64,000 nucleotides of DNA from assembly GCF_026183735.1 (NCBI RefSeq), contig NZ_JAPFRE010000036.1:1-64000 (forward strand), in the 5' to 3' direction. The notes below the pieces were generated by a model. It was not told where the DNA came from. It saw only the letters and a list, made by a program, of their open reading frames with translations, and made no database searches. Shown one piece after another: positions 8,228 to 16,229 of this stretch (position 1 is the stretch's first letter; every line of letters starts with the position of its first letter). Position numbers and translations under genes: made by a program. This DNA comes from Alteromonas sp. ASW11-130. GTDB lineage: Bacteria > Pseudomonadota > Gammaproteobacteria > Enterobacterales > Alteromonadaceae.

Positions 8228-9055
8228 CTAAATCTGATTACTGTCATCAATAAGGGGCTGCATATAGTGCTGCAAACTTGCCTCTGAAAGCTCGCCCATA
8301 TGGCTGTCTATAAGTTTGCCTTCTGAGTTAAAAAACAATGTGGTGGGAAGACCATAGGCTCCGAGCTCCTTGGCGGTTTTGCCTGTAAAGTCGAAGTACG
8401 CGTTGTCCAGCTCAATGCTATTCACCTCGAGAAATTGATGTGCTTGCGTGGGCGCTTCCCCTTGATTGACAAAAATAAACGTTACGTTTTTGTATTGTTG
8501 CTGGGCACTTTCCAGAATGGGCATTTCTCGACGACAAGGAGGACACCACGAGGCCCAGAAATTTATGATTAACGGTTTTCCAGTCTGTAGGCTCAATGAC
8601 TGGGATTCACCTTTAGCATTTGCAACCTCTATATCATTAAAGGCAATTTGTTGTTTCATTAACGTGTTTACAACGAAAAGGGGAAAAATAACTAACCCGG
8701 TAATCACAGCTGATTTGAAATAAACAGATGCTACCTTGTGCTGACGACGGGTTTTAAAAACCAGCAACATAATTCCAGTGAACCAACCTAGATAATGATT
8801 GAAACCACCGTCTCTGATATCGAATGCGGCGATCCAGTCTTTTTGATAGATTTCCCACATTGTTATAACAAAGGTTACCCGGGCGACCACAAAGCCCGAG
8901 ACCAAACAAAAAAACACCGTGTCAGTCGCAATCTTTTGGTATTCACTCGATTTGGTAAAAAAACTGACTAAGAACCAAAACAGCAATATACTGGCAAATA
9001 GCAAAGCTGTACTGGTCATTAACGCAAATGGGCCTAACGATATGCTGGTCAACAC
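8228..9055 (-). CDS. TlpA-type thioredoxin fused to an LGT-like membrane domain
   Basis: A 275-residue protein. Residues 1-135 form about four membrane segments. The stretch DIRDGGFNHYLGWFTG (79-94) recalls the prolipoprotein diacylglyceryl transferase (LGT) fold, but the protein is too short to be a working LGT. Residues about 138-270 are a TlpA/ResA-like thioredoxin domain with WCPPC (C171, C174) and GLPTTLFF as the cis-proline loop. The thioredoxin domain is predicted to face the periplasm. It is the first gene of an operon with dsbG, 111 bp from the divergent response regulator. The likely role is redox maintenance of periplasmic thiols; the partner is inferred from context. Confidence 0.8.
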   Translation of the reverse strand: MLTSISLGPFALMTSTALLFASILLFWFLVSFFTKSSEYQKIATDTVFFCLVSGFVVARVTFVITMWEIYQKDWIAAFDIRDGGFNHYLGWFTGIMLLVFKTRRQHKVASVYFKSAVITGLVIFPLFVVNTLMKQQIAFNDIEVANAKGESQSLSLQTGKPLIINFWASWCPPCRREMPILESAQQQYKNVTFIFVNQGEAPTQAHQFLEVNSIELDNAYFDFTGKTAKELGAYGLPTTLFFNSEGKLIDSHMGELSEASLQHYMQPLIDDSNQI

Positions 9056-9166
9056 TCATGCCTCTTGGGTGGATTCTGTGAATAATCTAACTGACCCAGA
9101 TTAATTTAAAATTAATATTGAATAGGTATCTTACAAATAAATTAATTCCGAGCACCGCAAGCGCTT
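9056..9166. promoter_or_regulatory. Divergent promoter region of redox genes and two-component system
   Basis: These 111 bp separate the first codons of the TlpA-type gene (left) and the response regulator (right), so both promoters must lie here or nearby. The centre is AT-rich with the near-palindrome TTAATTTAAAATTAA. It is a plausible binding region for the OmpR-type regulator, but no direct-repeat operator could be fixed. Confidence 0.5.
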
Positions 9167-9838
9167 ATGAATATACTACTTGTCGAAGACGATCCTGTTA
9201 TTGCTGATGCAATATGCGTTTATCTGGGAAACGCGATTATGCAGGTTACACATGCCAGCACGTTAAGTGAAGCCAAACATTATGTGACTACCTGCGCGTT
9301 CGACATTTGCCTATTGGACATCGCTTTGCCCGACGGAAGCGGACTGGAATTAATAAAAGTTGTGAAGAAGAAAAACCTGGCGCTTCCGATAGTTTTGTTA
9401 ACCGCAAAAGATGCTATTGAGGATAAAGTAAAAGCGTTAAATGATGGTGCTGATGACTACATAACCAAACCCTTCGATTTTGAAGAGTTAATGGCAAGAA
9501 TTAACAGTGTCTACAGGAGATTTACTCACCAGCAAAATAGTTACTTGCAACATGGTGAACTAAAATATGACGCAAAAAGCAAGCTTGCCACAATAGGCAA
9601 CAAGCGCCTGGCTTTATCTGCTTCAGAACTAAAACTTCTTGTCGCATTCCTATCCAATCCAAATCGTATTCTAGATGAGAGCCAATTGAAAGACTGTTTG
9701 TATGGTATTAATGAAGACGTTAGCAGCAATGCGCTTAACGTTCATTTGTTCAATTTAAGAAAAAAGGTAGGTAAAAATATTATTGTAACAGAACGGGGTC
9801 TGGGTTTTCGGCTTGCTTCACTTGAAGAATCAAAATGA
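9167..9838 (+). CDS. OmpR/PhoB-family response regulator
   Basis: A 223-residue regulator with an N-terminal receiver domain (residues 1-115) and a C-terminal winged helix. The acidic pocket is E8-D9-D10, the phosphoacceptor is D51 (LLDIALPDGSG), the conserved Thr is in LLTAKD, and K101 is in ITKPFDF. The C-terminal part (about 125-220) holds the OmpR-type DNA-binding domain ending GKNIIVTERGLGFRL. It overlaps the kinase gene (ATGA), so the pair is co-translated. Its position beside dsbG and the TlpA-type gene suggests that it controls periplasmic thiol-redox genes. A similar dsbG plus two-component arrangement is known in Pseudomonas. Confidence 0.9.
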   Translation: MNILLVEDDPVIADAICVYLGNAIMQVTHASTLSEAKHYVTTCAFDICLLDIALPDGSGLELIKVVKKKNLALPIVLLTAKDAIEDKVKALNDGADDYITKPFDFEELMARINSVYRRFTHQQNSYLQHGELKYDAKSKLATIGNKRLALSASELKLLVAFLSNPNRILDESQLKDCLYGINEDVSSNALNVHLFNLRKKVGKNIIVTERGLGFRLASLEESK

Positions 9839-11169
9839 TGAGCCTTCGTGTAAAGCTTCTGTCAATCATTGCGCCTGTTTTTACTTTACTGTGGTTAATT
9901 GCCAGTTACTTCTCTATTACTCAACTGAAAGACGAAATTAACCAGACTATGGATAACCGCTTGCTCGCAACGGCAAGAATGGTCAATAACTTAGTTCTGT
10001 CTAGCGAGCAGCCCAACACTACCTTTGGGCTGAAGGCGGGCACTCCCTTCAATGATAGCGGATCGACTAAAGGCCTTGCCTGTAAAATCAGCTCGTTAAA
10101 CGGTGAGATTATTGCTAACAGTCACCCTGATGAGCTGAAATTAACATCTTTGCTGCCGTCTGGTTTTGACTCTGTGGTTATAGACGAAACAAGATGGCGT
10201 GTTTACACGTTAAACACCCAATTCCATGCGATCTCGATCGCTGAACGGCTATCTGAACGCCACTCAATCTTTATCGAAATTGTGTTGGTAAATGCATTAC
10301 CCACTCTCGTTGCCATTCTCGTATCCTTTATAATCATTTGGTTTGCATTAGGCAGGGAACTTCGACCGCTTCAACTGCTTAGAAAGGCGGTAAGCGACAG
10401 GTCGCCGCACGATTTAAAGCCTATTCAACTTAAACATAAACTGGTCGAATTAACCCCCCTGATCGACAGTCAAAATACACTTTTCAAAAAACTTGAAAGC
10501 GTCATCGAACGCGAAAAATCCTTTACAGACAATGCAGCACACGAATTAAGAACACCGTTGACGGGTATAATAAGTCAGTTGCAAGTGGCAAAAGTAACAG
10601 ATGGCGAGGTTCGTGAGAATGCGATCAAACAAAGTTTGTATAGTGCAATTCGCCTTCAGAGCCTAGTAGAAAACTTGCTGTTACTTGCCAGAATAGACCA
10701 CAAATACGCTTCTCAAAATATTGAAAGCTGGAATGTAAACAACGAATTAACCAATGTGTTGCAGGAGCTAGGTGTGGGCAGTGACAAAATTGATGTGCAT
10801 GTAGATACCAAACAGAAAATCAACCACATCCCAGCTTTCGCATTTAATATCATTATTAAAAATTTAGTAGAAAACGCGCTTCAGCACGGTGAAACCGATT
10901 CCTCTATTTCTTTAGATATTCAGGAAAAGACGCATGGGTTCTTTATAAAAGTTTCAAATTACGCCACTGTTTCAGATGATACACTTGAGAAAATGACGCA
11001 ACGGTTTTGGAGAGCTTGTTCTGCACGAGGCACGGGGCTCGGGTTAGCTATAGTGAAAGCGTTAGTAGACGCACTAGACGGAACAATTGATATCTCTTAT
11101 GAAAATAAGAACGTGTTAAGCGTATGTATCCTATTTCCTGTTGATAAAACGCCTTCGCCTTCAATGTAA
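9835..11169 (+). CDS. Membrane sensor histidine kinase
   Basis: A 444-residue kinase paired with the overlapping response regulator. It has two membrane segments (about 9-28 and 148-170) enclosing a ~120-residue periplasmic sensor. The phosphoacceptor is H236 in AAHELRTPLTG, the N box is NLVENALQHG, and the glycine-rich lid is RGTGLGLAIVKALVD. The periplasmic part contains one cysteine (C83, in GLACKISSL). Given the neighbouring periplasmic thiol enzymes it may sense oxidants or metals, but nothing in the sequence proves the signal. The second ATG (9838) is an equally possible start. Confidence 0.88.
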   Translation: MMSLRVKLLSIIAPVFTLLWLIASYFSITQLKDEINQTMDNRLLATARMVNNLVLSSEQPNTTFGLKAGTPFNDSGSTKGLACKISSLNGEIIANSHPDELKLTSLLPSGFDSVVIDETRWRVYTLNTQFHAISIAERLSERHSIFIEIVLVNALPTLVAILVSFIIIWFALGRELRPLQLLRKAVSDRSPHDLKPIQLKHKLVELTPLIDSQNTLFKKLESVIEREKSFTDNAAHELRTPLTGIISQLQVAKVTDGEVRENAIKQSLYSAIRLQSLVENLLLLARIDHKYASQNIESWNVNNELTNVLQELGVGSDKIDVHVDTKQKINHIPAFAFNIIIKNLVENALQHGETDSSISLDIQEKTHGFFIKVSNYATVSDDTLEKMTQRFWRACSARGTGLGLAIVKALVDALDGTIDISYENKNVLSVCILFPVDKTPSPSM

Positions 11170-11304
11170 TAAGCGTTCACACCGATCGCCAAGATACATA
11201 AAGTTGCTCTGCTTACGGCCGTTTATAAACAACTAAATTTTAAGACAACGCCTATGAAACGTATCAAACAGTGATTGTCTTTTACTCAACAATAGTATCG
11301 GTGA

Positions 11305-11328
11305 GGCTTACTTGGCTGGAAGTAAGCC
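11305..11328. terminator. Hairpin between convergent genes
   Basis: A perfect 9-bp stem GGCTTACTT/AAGTAAGCC with a 6-nt loop lies between the kinase stop and the stop of the convergent DUF442 gene. There is no clean T-tract on either strand, so termination is possible but not certain. Confidence 0.4.
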
Positions 11329-11335
11329 ACTCAAT

Positions 11336-11683
11336 TTATATAGCCAAATTGCCATCGGACGTAGCTTGCGACCATAACGTTTCACTTCGATTGCCCGTTC
11401 GACAATAAGCTAAGACAGGGCCTGTGGCCTCACGTAGTATTGATTTAAACGTCGCAACATCATTAAGGCCTATTTTTCCGGGGACCACTGGTTGATAAAT
11501 TGCGCTAAGGTTTACTGCACAAGCTGCGTTGTTTATCTCTTGAAAGTTAGTTTGCCCCTCGCCTTCATTATCAGGCCGATTACACACGATAACTCGGTAG
11601 CCTAGCTTCTTAATGGCGGCGATATCGTTGACAGAGATTTGTGGCGATACTGCCACATCTGGACTTAATTTCTTAAGCTTCAC
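11336..11683 (-). CDS. DUF442 / TIGR01244-type sulfurtransferase or phosphatase
   Basis: A 115-residue protein of the family often found fused to or beside Blh-type persulfide dioxygenases. It has a PTP/rhodanese-like fold with active cysteine C94 in LAYCRTGNRSETLW; the RPDNEGEGQ segment is typical. In the known context it is thought to move sulfane sulfur for the adjacent dioxygenase. Its start lies 8 bp after the dioxygenase stop, making it the last gene of a three-gene operon. Cytoplasmic, with no signal peptide. Confidence 0.8.
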   Translation of the reverse strand: MKLKKLSPDVAVSPQISVNDIAAIKKLGYRVIVCNRPDNEGEGQTNFQEINNAACAVNLSAIYQPVVPGKIGLNDVATFKSILREATGPVLAYCRTGNRSETLWSQATSDGNLAI

Positions 11684-11691
11684 AAGTCACC

Positions 11692-12552
11692 TCACAATGC
11701 ATTGATTGGAATTTTAATGTATTGCAAGCCCGACTCAGATTTTACGCCGAAGTCACCAAGCCGAAGATTTGTTTGTAGCGAAGGAAACAATAATTTAGGC
11801 ACTGATAAGCTGGCATCTCTGGCCTTACGCTTTTCCACAAACTCTTCAAGCGTAGTGTCGGGGCGAATTTGTACATTTGTCTTTTTTTGTTCACCTACCG
11901 AAACAGCTGACAACGGCTCGTTGCCCTCGGCCGGATAGTCATGACAAAGGTAAATAGTCGTCTTATCTGGCAAAGTGTAGATGCGCTGAATAGAATTAAA
12001 TAAACTGGTTGCAGAGCCACCTGGGAAATCAGCACGAGCGGTTCCAATGCTAGGAGAAAAAATGGTATCGCCTACAAAAATTGCATCGAATTCTTCACAA
12101 TAATAACTCGCACAAGCGGGTGTGTGGCCTGGGGTGAACCAGGTGACCAGCGTGATATTACCGATGGAGATCGTATCGCCTTCATTCAATAAGGTATCAA
12201 ACTGTTCACCCGTAATTGGAGTAACGTTAGTATCGTCAAACATGGGTACCCAAATTTTTAGTACCTCTTTGATGCGCGCCCCAATTGCAGTTTTCCCGCC
12301 GATATGGGTCTGTAAATATTTAGACGCCGTTATATGGTCAGCGTGAATATGAGTTTCTAATATCCATTCGTTAGACAGATTATTATCTTTTACATAGTTA
12401 ATAACTTGGTTTGCACTATCAGTTTTCACCTGTCCTGACGAATGGTCATAGTCTAATACCGAATCGATAACGGCACATTTTTTGGTGGCTTCATCAATGA
12501 CGATATACGTAAAAGTGGAGCTTGAATTATCGAAAAACGTTTTTACTTTCAT
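11692..12552 (-). CDS. Blh-type persulfide dioxygenase (metallo-beta-lactamase fold)
   Basis: A 286-residue metallo-hydrolase fold protein of the ETHE1/Blh type. The full metal motif is present: H68-x-H70-x-D72-H73 in ETHIHADHITAS, then HTPGHTPACAS, VGDTIF (Asp), and LCHDYPAEG near the end. Family members oxidise glutathione persulfide to sulfite with a mononuclear iron. It is the middle gene of the TauE - dioxygenase - DUF442 operon (12-bp and 8-bp gaps), the usual arrangement of BigR-controlled sulfide-detoxification operons. No BigR/SqrR-type regulator is visible nearby. Cytoplasmic. Confidence 0.85.
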   Translation of the reverse strand: MKVKTFFDNSSSTFTYIVIDEATKKCAVIDSVLDYDHSSGQVKTDSANQVINYVKDNNLSNEWILETHIHADHITASKYLQTHIGGKTAIGARIKEVLKIWVPMFDDTNVTPITGEQFDTLLNEGDTISIGNITLVTWFTPGHTPACASYYCEEFDAIFVGDTIFSPSIGTARADFPGGSATSLFNSIQRIYTLPDKTTIYLCHDYPAEGNEPLSAVSVGEQKKTNVQIRPDTTLEEFVEKRKARDASLSVPKLLFPSLQTNLRLGDFGVKSESGLQYIKIPINAL

Positions 12553-12564
12553 AAATCCTCTTCT

Positions 12565-13350
12565 TTAAATTAACTCTTTTACCAATATAAAAATAGCGAT
12601 GAACAAGGTGAAAACGCCAAAGCCTTTTTGCAGCTTATTACCGTCTATTTTGCTTGCCATTCGCGTTCCGAACCACATGCCGAAAATTGTAAAAATAATT
12701 AGCTTACCGATTAGTAACCAATCTACGGAAACGCCCGCCTGAAGGTCGCCCGTAAACCCGATTAAAGACTTCAAGGAAATGATAAGTAACGAAGCGCCAA
12801 CGGCTTTTTTCATTTCCATACCCATTAACAATACCAGTGCGGGTATGATCAAAAAGCCCCCGCCAGCCCCAAGCATGCCGGTGGCCACACCCACTACCGC
12901 GCCCTCTACTACAATATAGAGCGGGTTGTGGTTTCCTTTTGTTTGCTTTGACTGCGACGTATTTTTAGTCAGCATCATATAAGCGGATAGCATCATTAAA
13001 AACGCGAAACTCACCATTATCAGCACATCTTTTTCAAGCACGAATGGCGTAGAGAAGATGACCTCGGGGATAGCTGGCATCAAATAAGCACGGGTAAGAT
13101 AAACCGCTATTATTGATGGCACAGCAAAAGTTAAAGCGGCCTTAACTTCAATTAACCCCTTTCGATAGTAGTTTATTGCGCCATAAGTGGCAGTAAGGCC
13201 CACTATTAGAAGAGAGTAACCTGTTGCTGTCGAGGCGTCCTGGCCAAAAAAATAAACTAAAATGGGAACAGTAAGAATTGAACCACCGCCACCGATTGCG
13301 CCTAATACCATCCCCATCACAATAGCGGCTATAAAACCAAGATATTCCAC
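12565..13350 (-). CDS. TauE/SafE (TSUP) family sulfur-anion transporter
   Basis: A 261-residue protein with about eight membrane segments and the duplicated TSUP signature: GMVLGAIGGGGSILTVP near the N terminus and GMLGAGGGFLIIPALV in the second half. TSUP proteins move sulfite, sulfonates or thiosulfate. As first gene of the operon with persulfide dioxygenase, export of the sulfite product is the likely role; this is inferred from context. An alternative upstream start (13357) belongs to another frame and is not used. Confidence 0.85.
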   Translation of the reverse strand: MEYLGFIAAIVMGMVLGAIGGGGSILTVPILVYFFGQDASTATGYSLLIVGLTATYGAINYYRKGLIEVKAALTFAVPSIIAVYLTRAYLMPAIPEVIFSTPFVLEKDVLIMVSFAFLMMLSAYMMLTKNTSQSKQTKGNHNPLYIVVEGAVVGVATGMLGAGGGFLIIPALVLLMGMEMKKAVGASLLIISLKSLIGFTGDLQAGVSVDWLLIGKLIIFTIFGMWFGTRMASKIDGNKLQKGFGVFTLFIAIFILVKELI

Positions 13351-13753
13351 AAAACACCCCTCCTGTTAATATAAGGAATAATATATACCATTTTGGAATA
13401 ACTCAAGGCTACTTGGTTATTAATTAATTTAGGGATATCCATCCAAGGAAACGATGAACAAAGTCTCACCGTCAAAAAGTGGCCATAAAGGAGTTTTTAA
13501 AATATGAAGGGGGTAATGAAAGAAATCCGGCGGAATATTGGCGACAACATGCAATAAAATTCAACTACGTATCGCCTCCCCGCTTCGGCCCGCTTCTAGG
13601 GTATTACAAACACATAATTCCAAAAGGCTACCATAGGGATGGATTATGGAGGTAACGGGACCTCCTTATCCAGTCGCCTGCAATCTGTTAAATAGACAAT
13701 TATCTACCCGACGGTTACCGAGTTTGTCTTCACAGATAGCAGGCAAAATAGGA
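13351..13753. other. Intergenic region between the two sulfur operons
   Basis: About 400 bp with no supported gene. It holds TTAATATA at 13366-13373 next to the TauE start, the octamer that forms one arm of the palindrome at 16173-16180. A 17-codon ORF (ATG 13504) behind AAAGGAG was noted but is too short to support. A hairpin lies at 13641-13671. Confidence 0.4.
13641..13671. terminator. Strong hairpin downstream of the CstB-like gene
   Basis: GGATTATGGAGGT pairs with ACCTCCTTATCC around the loop AACGGG, with one imperfect position. It lies about 85-110 nt after the CstB-like stop on the minus strand. It lacks a T-tract, so it may be a Rho-dependent end, an RNA-stability element or a small mobile palindrome. 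Confidence 0.4.
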
Positions 13754-15115
13754 TTATTCAGTTGGAAAATCCAGTGCTTTCCAAGCTTTCATACCCCCTA
13801 GTAAATTACGTACATCCCTAAAGCCTGCCTTAAGCAAAATACTTACGCCGACTCCAGCGCGGTGACCGACCCCACAGGTTACAATTACCGGTTGGTCTTT
13901 ATCAAAAGAAAGCTCGTCTAGCTTATCTTCCAGATAGCCTACGTAGCAATGTTTAGCATCAGGAATGTGTCCGCTTTCGAACTCATCAATTTCCCGTACA
14001 TCTAAAACTTGCGGGTTTTGCATCTCTTTTAGCTCGCGCGGAGAAATAGTCCCGCTGGCTTGCCACTCTTGTCCGGCATCACGCCATGCTTCAAAACCAC
14101 CAGCCAGCGCACCACGAACGTTATCCAGCCCGATATTGCTTAAATGACGCGCTGCGGGGTCAACGTCCTCATCCCGATCTGTAACCAGGTAAATGGGACT
14201 GTCTGATTCGGCCAGCCACCCCCCGAAAACCGGTAACCCGCCTTTCCAAATACTATAACTATCGGGAATGTGCCCGCCTGCGAACCCTTCAGGTAAGCGT
14301 GTGTCGTAAATTCGTTCACCCTCGCTCGCCTTGGCAAAATCTTCGACTGTATGCAGAGCCACATCGCCATCTCTTATCGTGGGAGGCAAGCCGCCTTCCA
14401 AATTGACTTTTTCCATATTGCGGAAATAGGGTGGTCGAGGAATGCGTTCTCCTCCTTTTTTCTGTGCAAATTCATCACGGGAAAGGGTAAATACATCATT
14501 GTAGGTTTTCTCATCACCTAATGTAGACCATGATCGCTCGGCCATTCCACTGCCGCATACTGATCCTGGGCCGTGCGCAGGTAAAACTAACGCGGTATCG
14601 CCAAGACCTGCCAGCTTTTCATGCACCGAGTCATAAATTTTACCTGCGTTTTCTACTGATTTGTCTTCATCTGGAAGATCAGAGCGGCCCGTATCGCCGA
14701 AAAACAGTGTGTCGCCAGTAAAAATCGCCCAAGCCGTTTCAGCGTCTTCGTCTTCATATACTGCATAGCACATACTTTCAGGGGTGTGGCCAGGGGTATG
14801 GAGGGCTCGGATAAGTAGTTTGCCTACCCGAAAAGTATCGCCATCTTCGAGTCGCACGTCGCCATGCCCGAAGGTTTCAAAATTACCATTATACACTTTT
14901 GCGCCAGTTCGCTTAGCTAACCACGCCGACCCCATTACGAAGTCTTCCTGACGATGGGTTTCGACAATATGGGTTATCCGCGTGCCTAATGAACGCGCTG
15001 CCTCAATATAGTTTTGCACATGACGAGCTGGATCGACGAGCATGGCTTCGCCCCCTTCGGATAGTAGCCATGCATAGTGCGCGATTCCAGGTGTTTCAAT
15101 ACGCTTGAGTTCCAT
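13754..15115 (-). CDS. CstB-like persulfide dioxygenase with two rhodanese domains
   Basis: A 453-residue protein with the CstB layout. The metallo-beta-lactamase-fold dioxygenase occupies 1-235. A rhodanese domain without catalytic cysteine follows (about 255-350, loop position TDRDED at 312-317). The C-terminal rhodanese (about 362-453) has C414 in VTCGVGHRAG. In the dioxygenase the iron ligands are likely H54, H110 (HTPGHTPE) and D135 (FTGDTLF). The usual second His of the T-H-x-H motif is replaced (THRQED), consistent with mononuclear iron rather than two zincs. CstB enzymes turn persulfides into thiosulfate. It ends an operon with the YeeE/YedE pair, 36 bp downstream of it. Confidence 0.85.
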   Translation of the reverse strand: MELKRIETPGIAHYAWLLSEGGEAMLVDPARHVQNYIEAARSLGTRITHIVETHRQEDFVMGSAWLAKRTGAKVYNGNFETFGHGDVRLEDGDTFRVGKLLIRALHTPGHTPESMCYAVYEDEDAETAWAIFTGDTLFFGDTGRSDLPDEDKSVENAGKIYDSVHEKLAGLGDTALVLPAHGPGSVCGSGMAERSWSTLGDEKTYNDVFTLSRDEFAQKKGGERIPRPPYFRNMEKVNLEGGLPPTIRDGDVALHTVEDFAKASEGERIYDTRLPEGFAGGHIPDSYSIWKGGLPVFGGWLAESDSPIYLVTDRDEDVDPAARHLSNIGLDNVRGALAGGFEAWRDAGQEWQASGTISPRELKEMQNPQVLDVREIDEFESGHIPDAKHCYVGYLEDKLDELSFDKDQPVIVTCGVGHRAGVGVSILLKAGFRDVRNLLGGMKAWKALDFPTE

Positions 15116-15151
15116 CGTTTTTGTCTCCTATGCTGTTTAACGGAATAAGCT

Positions 15152-15583
15152 TTAGTCGTCAGAGTTAGACGTCTTTAACTTCCACCAGTGTTGCGCCAGC
15201 ATGCCCGCAAGCATCGCAACGACAAATAAAATTACATCTGATTGTAGTGTAGCCACGGCAACCACGCCCGGTCCTGGACAAAACCCCCCAATGCCCCAAC
15301 CTATGCCAAAAATCGTGGCTCCCAAAATGAGCTTTACATCAATTTTAGTGGTTGTGGGGATGTCGAATTTATCTGAAAAAAGCGGACTTCCTTGCTTACG
15401 AACCCAATAGATACCGGGGCCTGCAATAGCAATAGCTCCTCCCATGACAAAAGCCAGAGTGGGATCCCAATTAGCGCTCCAATCGAGAAAGTTCAATACG
15501 CGAGCCGGATTACTCATTCCCGATATAATCAAACCTAGACCAAATAAAAGCCCACAAAACAATGAGGCGACAAGTGCTTTCAT
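15152..15583 (-). CDS. YeeE/YedE family transporter subunit (PmpB-like)
   Basis: A 143-residue membrane protein with about four segments and the cysteine motif GGFCPGPGVV, the signature of YeeE/YedE (thiosulfate or sulfane-sulfur channel) proteins. With the gene 20 bp upstream it makes the usual half-size pair (PmpA/PmpB type). It precedes the CstB-like dioxygenase in the same operon, so import or relay of sulfane sulfur to that enzyme is likely. Confidence 0.82.
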   Translation of the reverse strand: MKALVASLFCGLLFGLGLIISGMSNPARVLNFLDWSANWDPTLAFVMGGAIAIAGPGIYWVRKQGSPLFSDKFDIPTTTKIDVKLILGATIFGIGWGIGGFCPGPGVVAVATLQSDVILFVVAMLAGMLAQHWWKLKTSNSDD

Positions 15584-15603
15584 TAATTTTTCCTCAGTAA
15601 GTT

Positions 15604-16032
15604 TTAAAGGTGTCTTATAAGATTAGTGGTGATCACCGCGGCGCCCATAAAAATCAAAGTCGCTACCACCGAACGCCGGGATAAGCGAGAAATTCCAGCG
15701 ACGCCGTGGCCTGAAGTACAACCGCTACCCAGTCGCGTGCCGAACCCCACCATCAAGCCTGCGATTATCATCCAGCCTGAGCCAACTTGGGTTTGCACCG
15801 GAAAACCTCCCGCAAACAGTATGTACAGTATTGCAGATAAAATTATTCCTGCTAAAAACGCTAAACGCCAATGTTGCTCAAAACCGCGTTTCATCATCGC
15901 ACCAGCAGAGATACCCGATATGCCTGCGATACGCCCAAGAGTGAGTAGCAACAGAACCACTGCTAAACCTATAAATATGCCCCCCGTTAAGCCCGCCCAA
16001 GGGTCAAAAGGGGTGGTAGTCCAGTTTTCCAT
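15604..16032 (-). CDS. YeeE/YedE family transporter subunit (PmpA-like)
   Basis: A 142-residue membrane protein with the diagnostic GSGCTSGHGVAGISRLS motif of YeeE/YedE proteins, whose cysteine is thought to pass sulfur across the membrane. The start at 16032 (MENWTT) is preferred to 16050 because GGGAGAG lies just before it. It is the first gene of a three-gene operon (PmpA-like, PmpB-like, CstB-like). The palindrome at 16159-16180 lies about 125 bp upstream and could be its operator. Confidence 0.82.
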   Translation of the reverse strand: MENWTTTPFDPWAGLTGGIFIGLAVVLLLLTLGRIAGISGISAGAMMKRGFEQHWRLAFLAGIILSAILYILFAGGFPVQTQVGSGWMIIAGLMVGFGTRLGSGCTSGHGVAGISRLSRRSVVATLIFMGAAVITTNLIRHL

Positions 16033-16158
16033 TTTTCTCTCCCAAATCATTTTGTAAAACCTACGAGAATATTCCCGTTTTTGTTTTTATAATCGTAAGA
16101 ATCCTATCTGACAGTACTAATAAATGCTTTAGAACCGCTATAAGATCACTCGCCTACA

Positions 16159-16180
16159 TATATTAACTTAATTTAATATA
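16159..16180. promoter_or_regulatory. Perfect 8-bp inverted repeat upstream of sulfur operon
   Basis: TATATTAA (16159-16166) and TTAATATA (16173-16180) form a perfect inverted repeat with a 6-bp spacer. It is AT-rich and the size suits an ArsR-type repressor such as those that control persulfide genes. The same octamer TTAATATA sits just upstream of the TauE operon. The regulator itself is not in the window. Confidence 0.45.
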
Positions 16181-16229
16181 CGTTCCTACTTCGCAAAGGT
16201 ATCTCCTTGATGTTGGTTAAATCGTAGTT

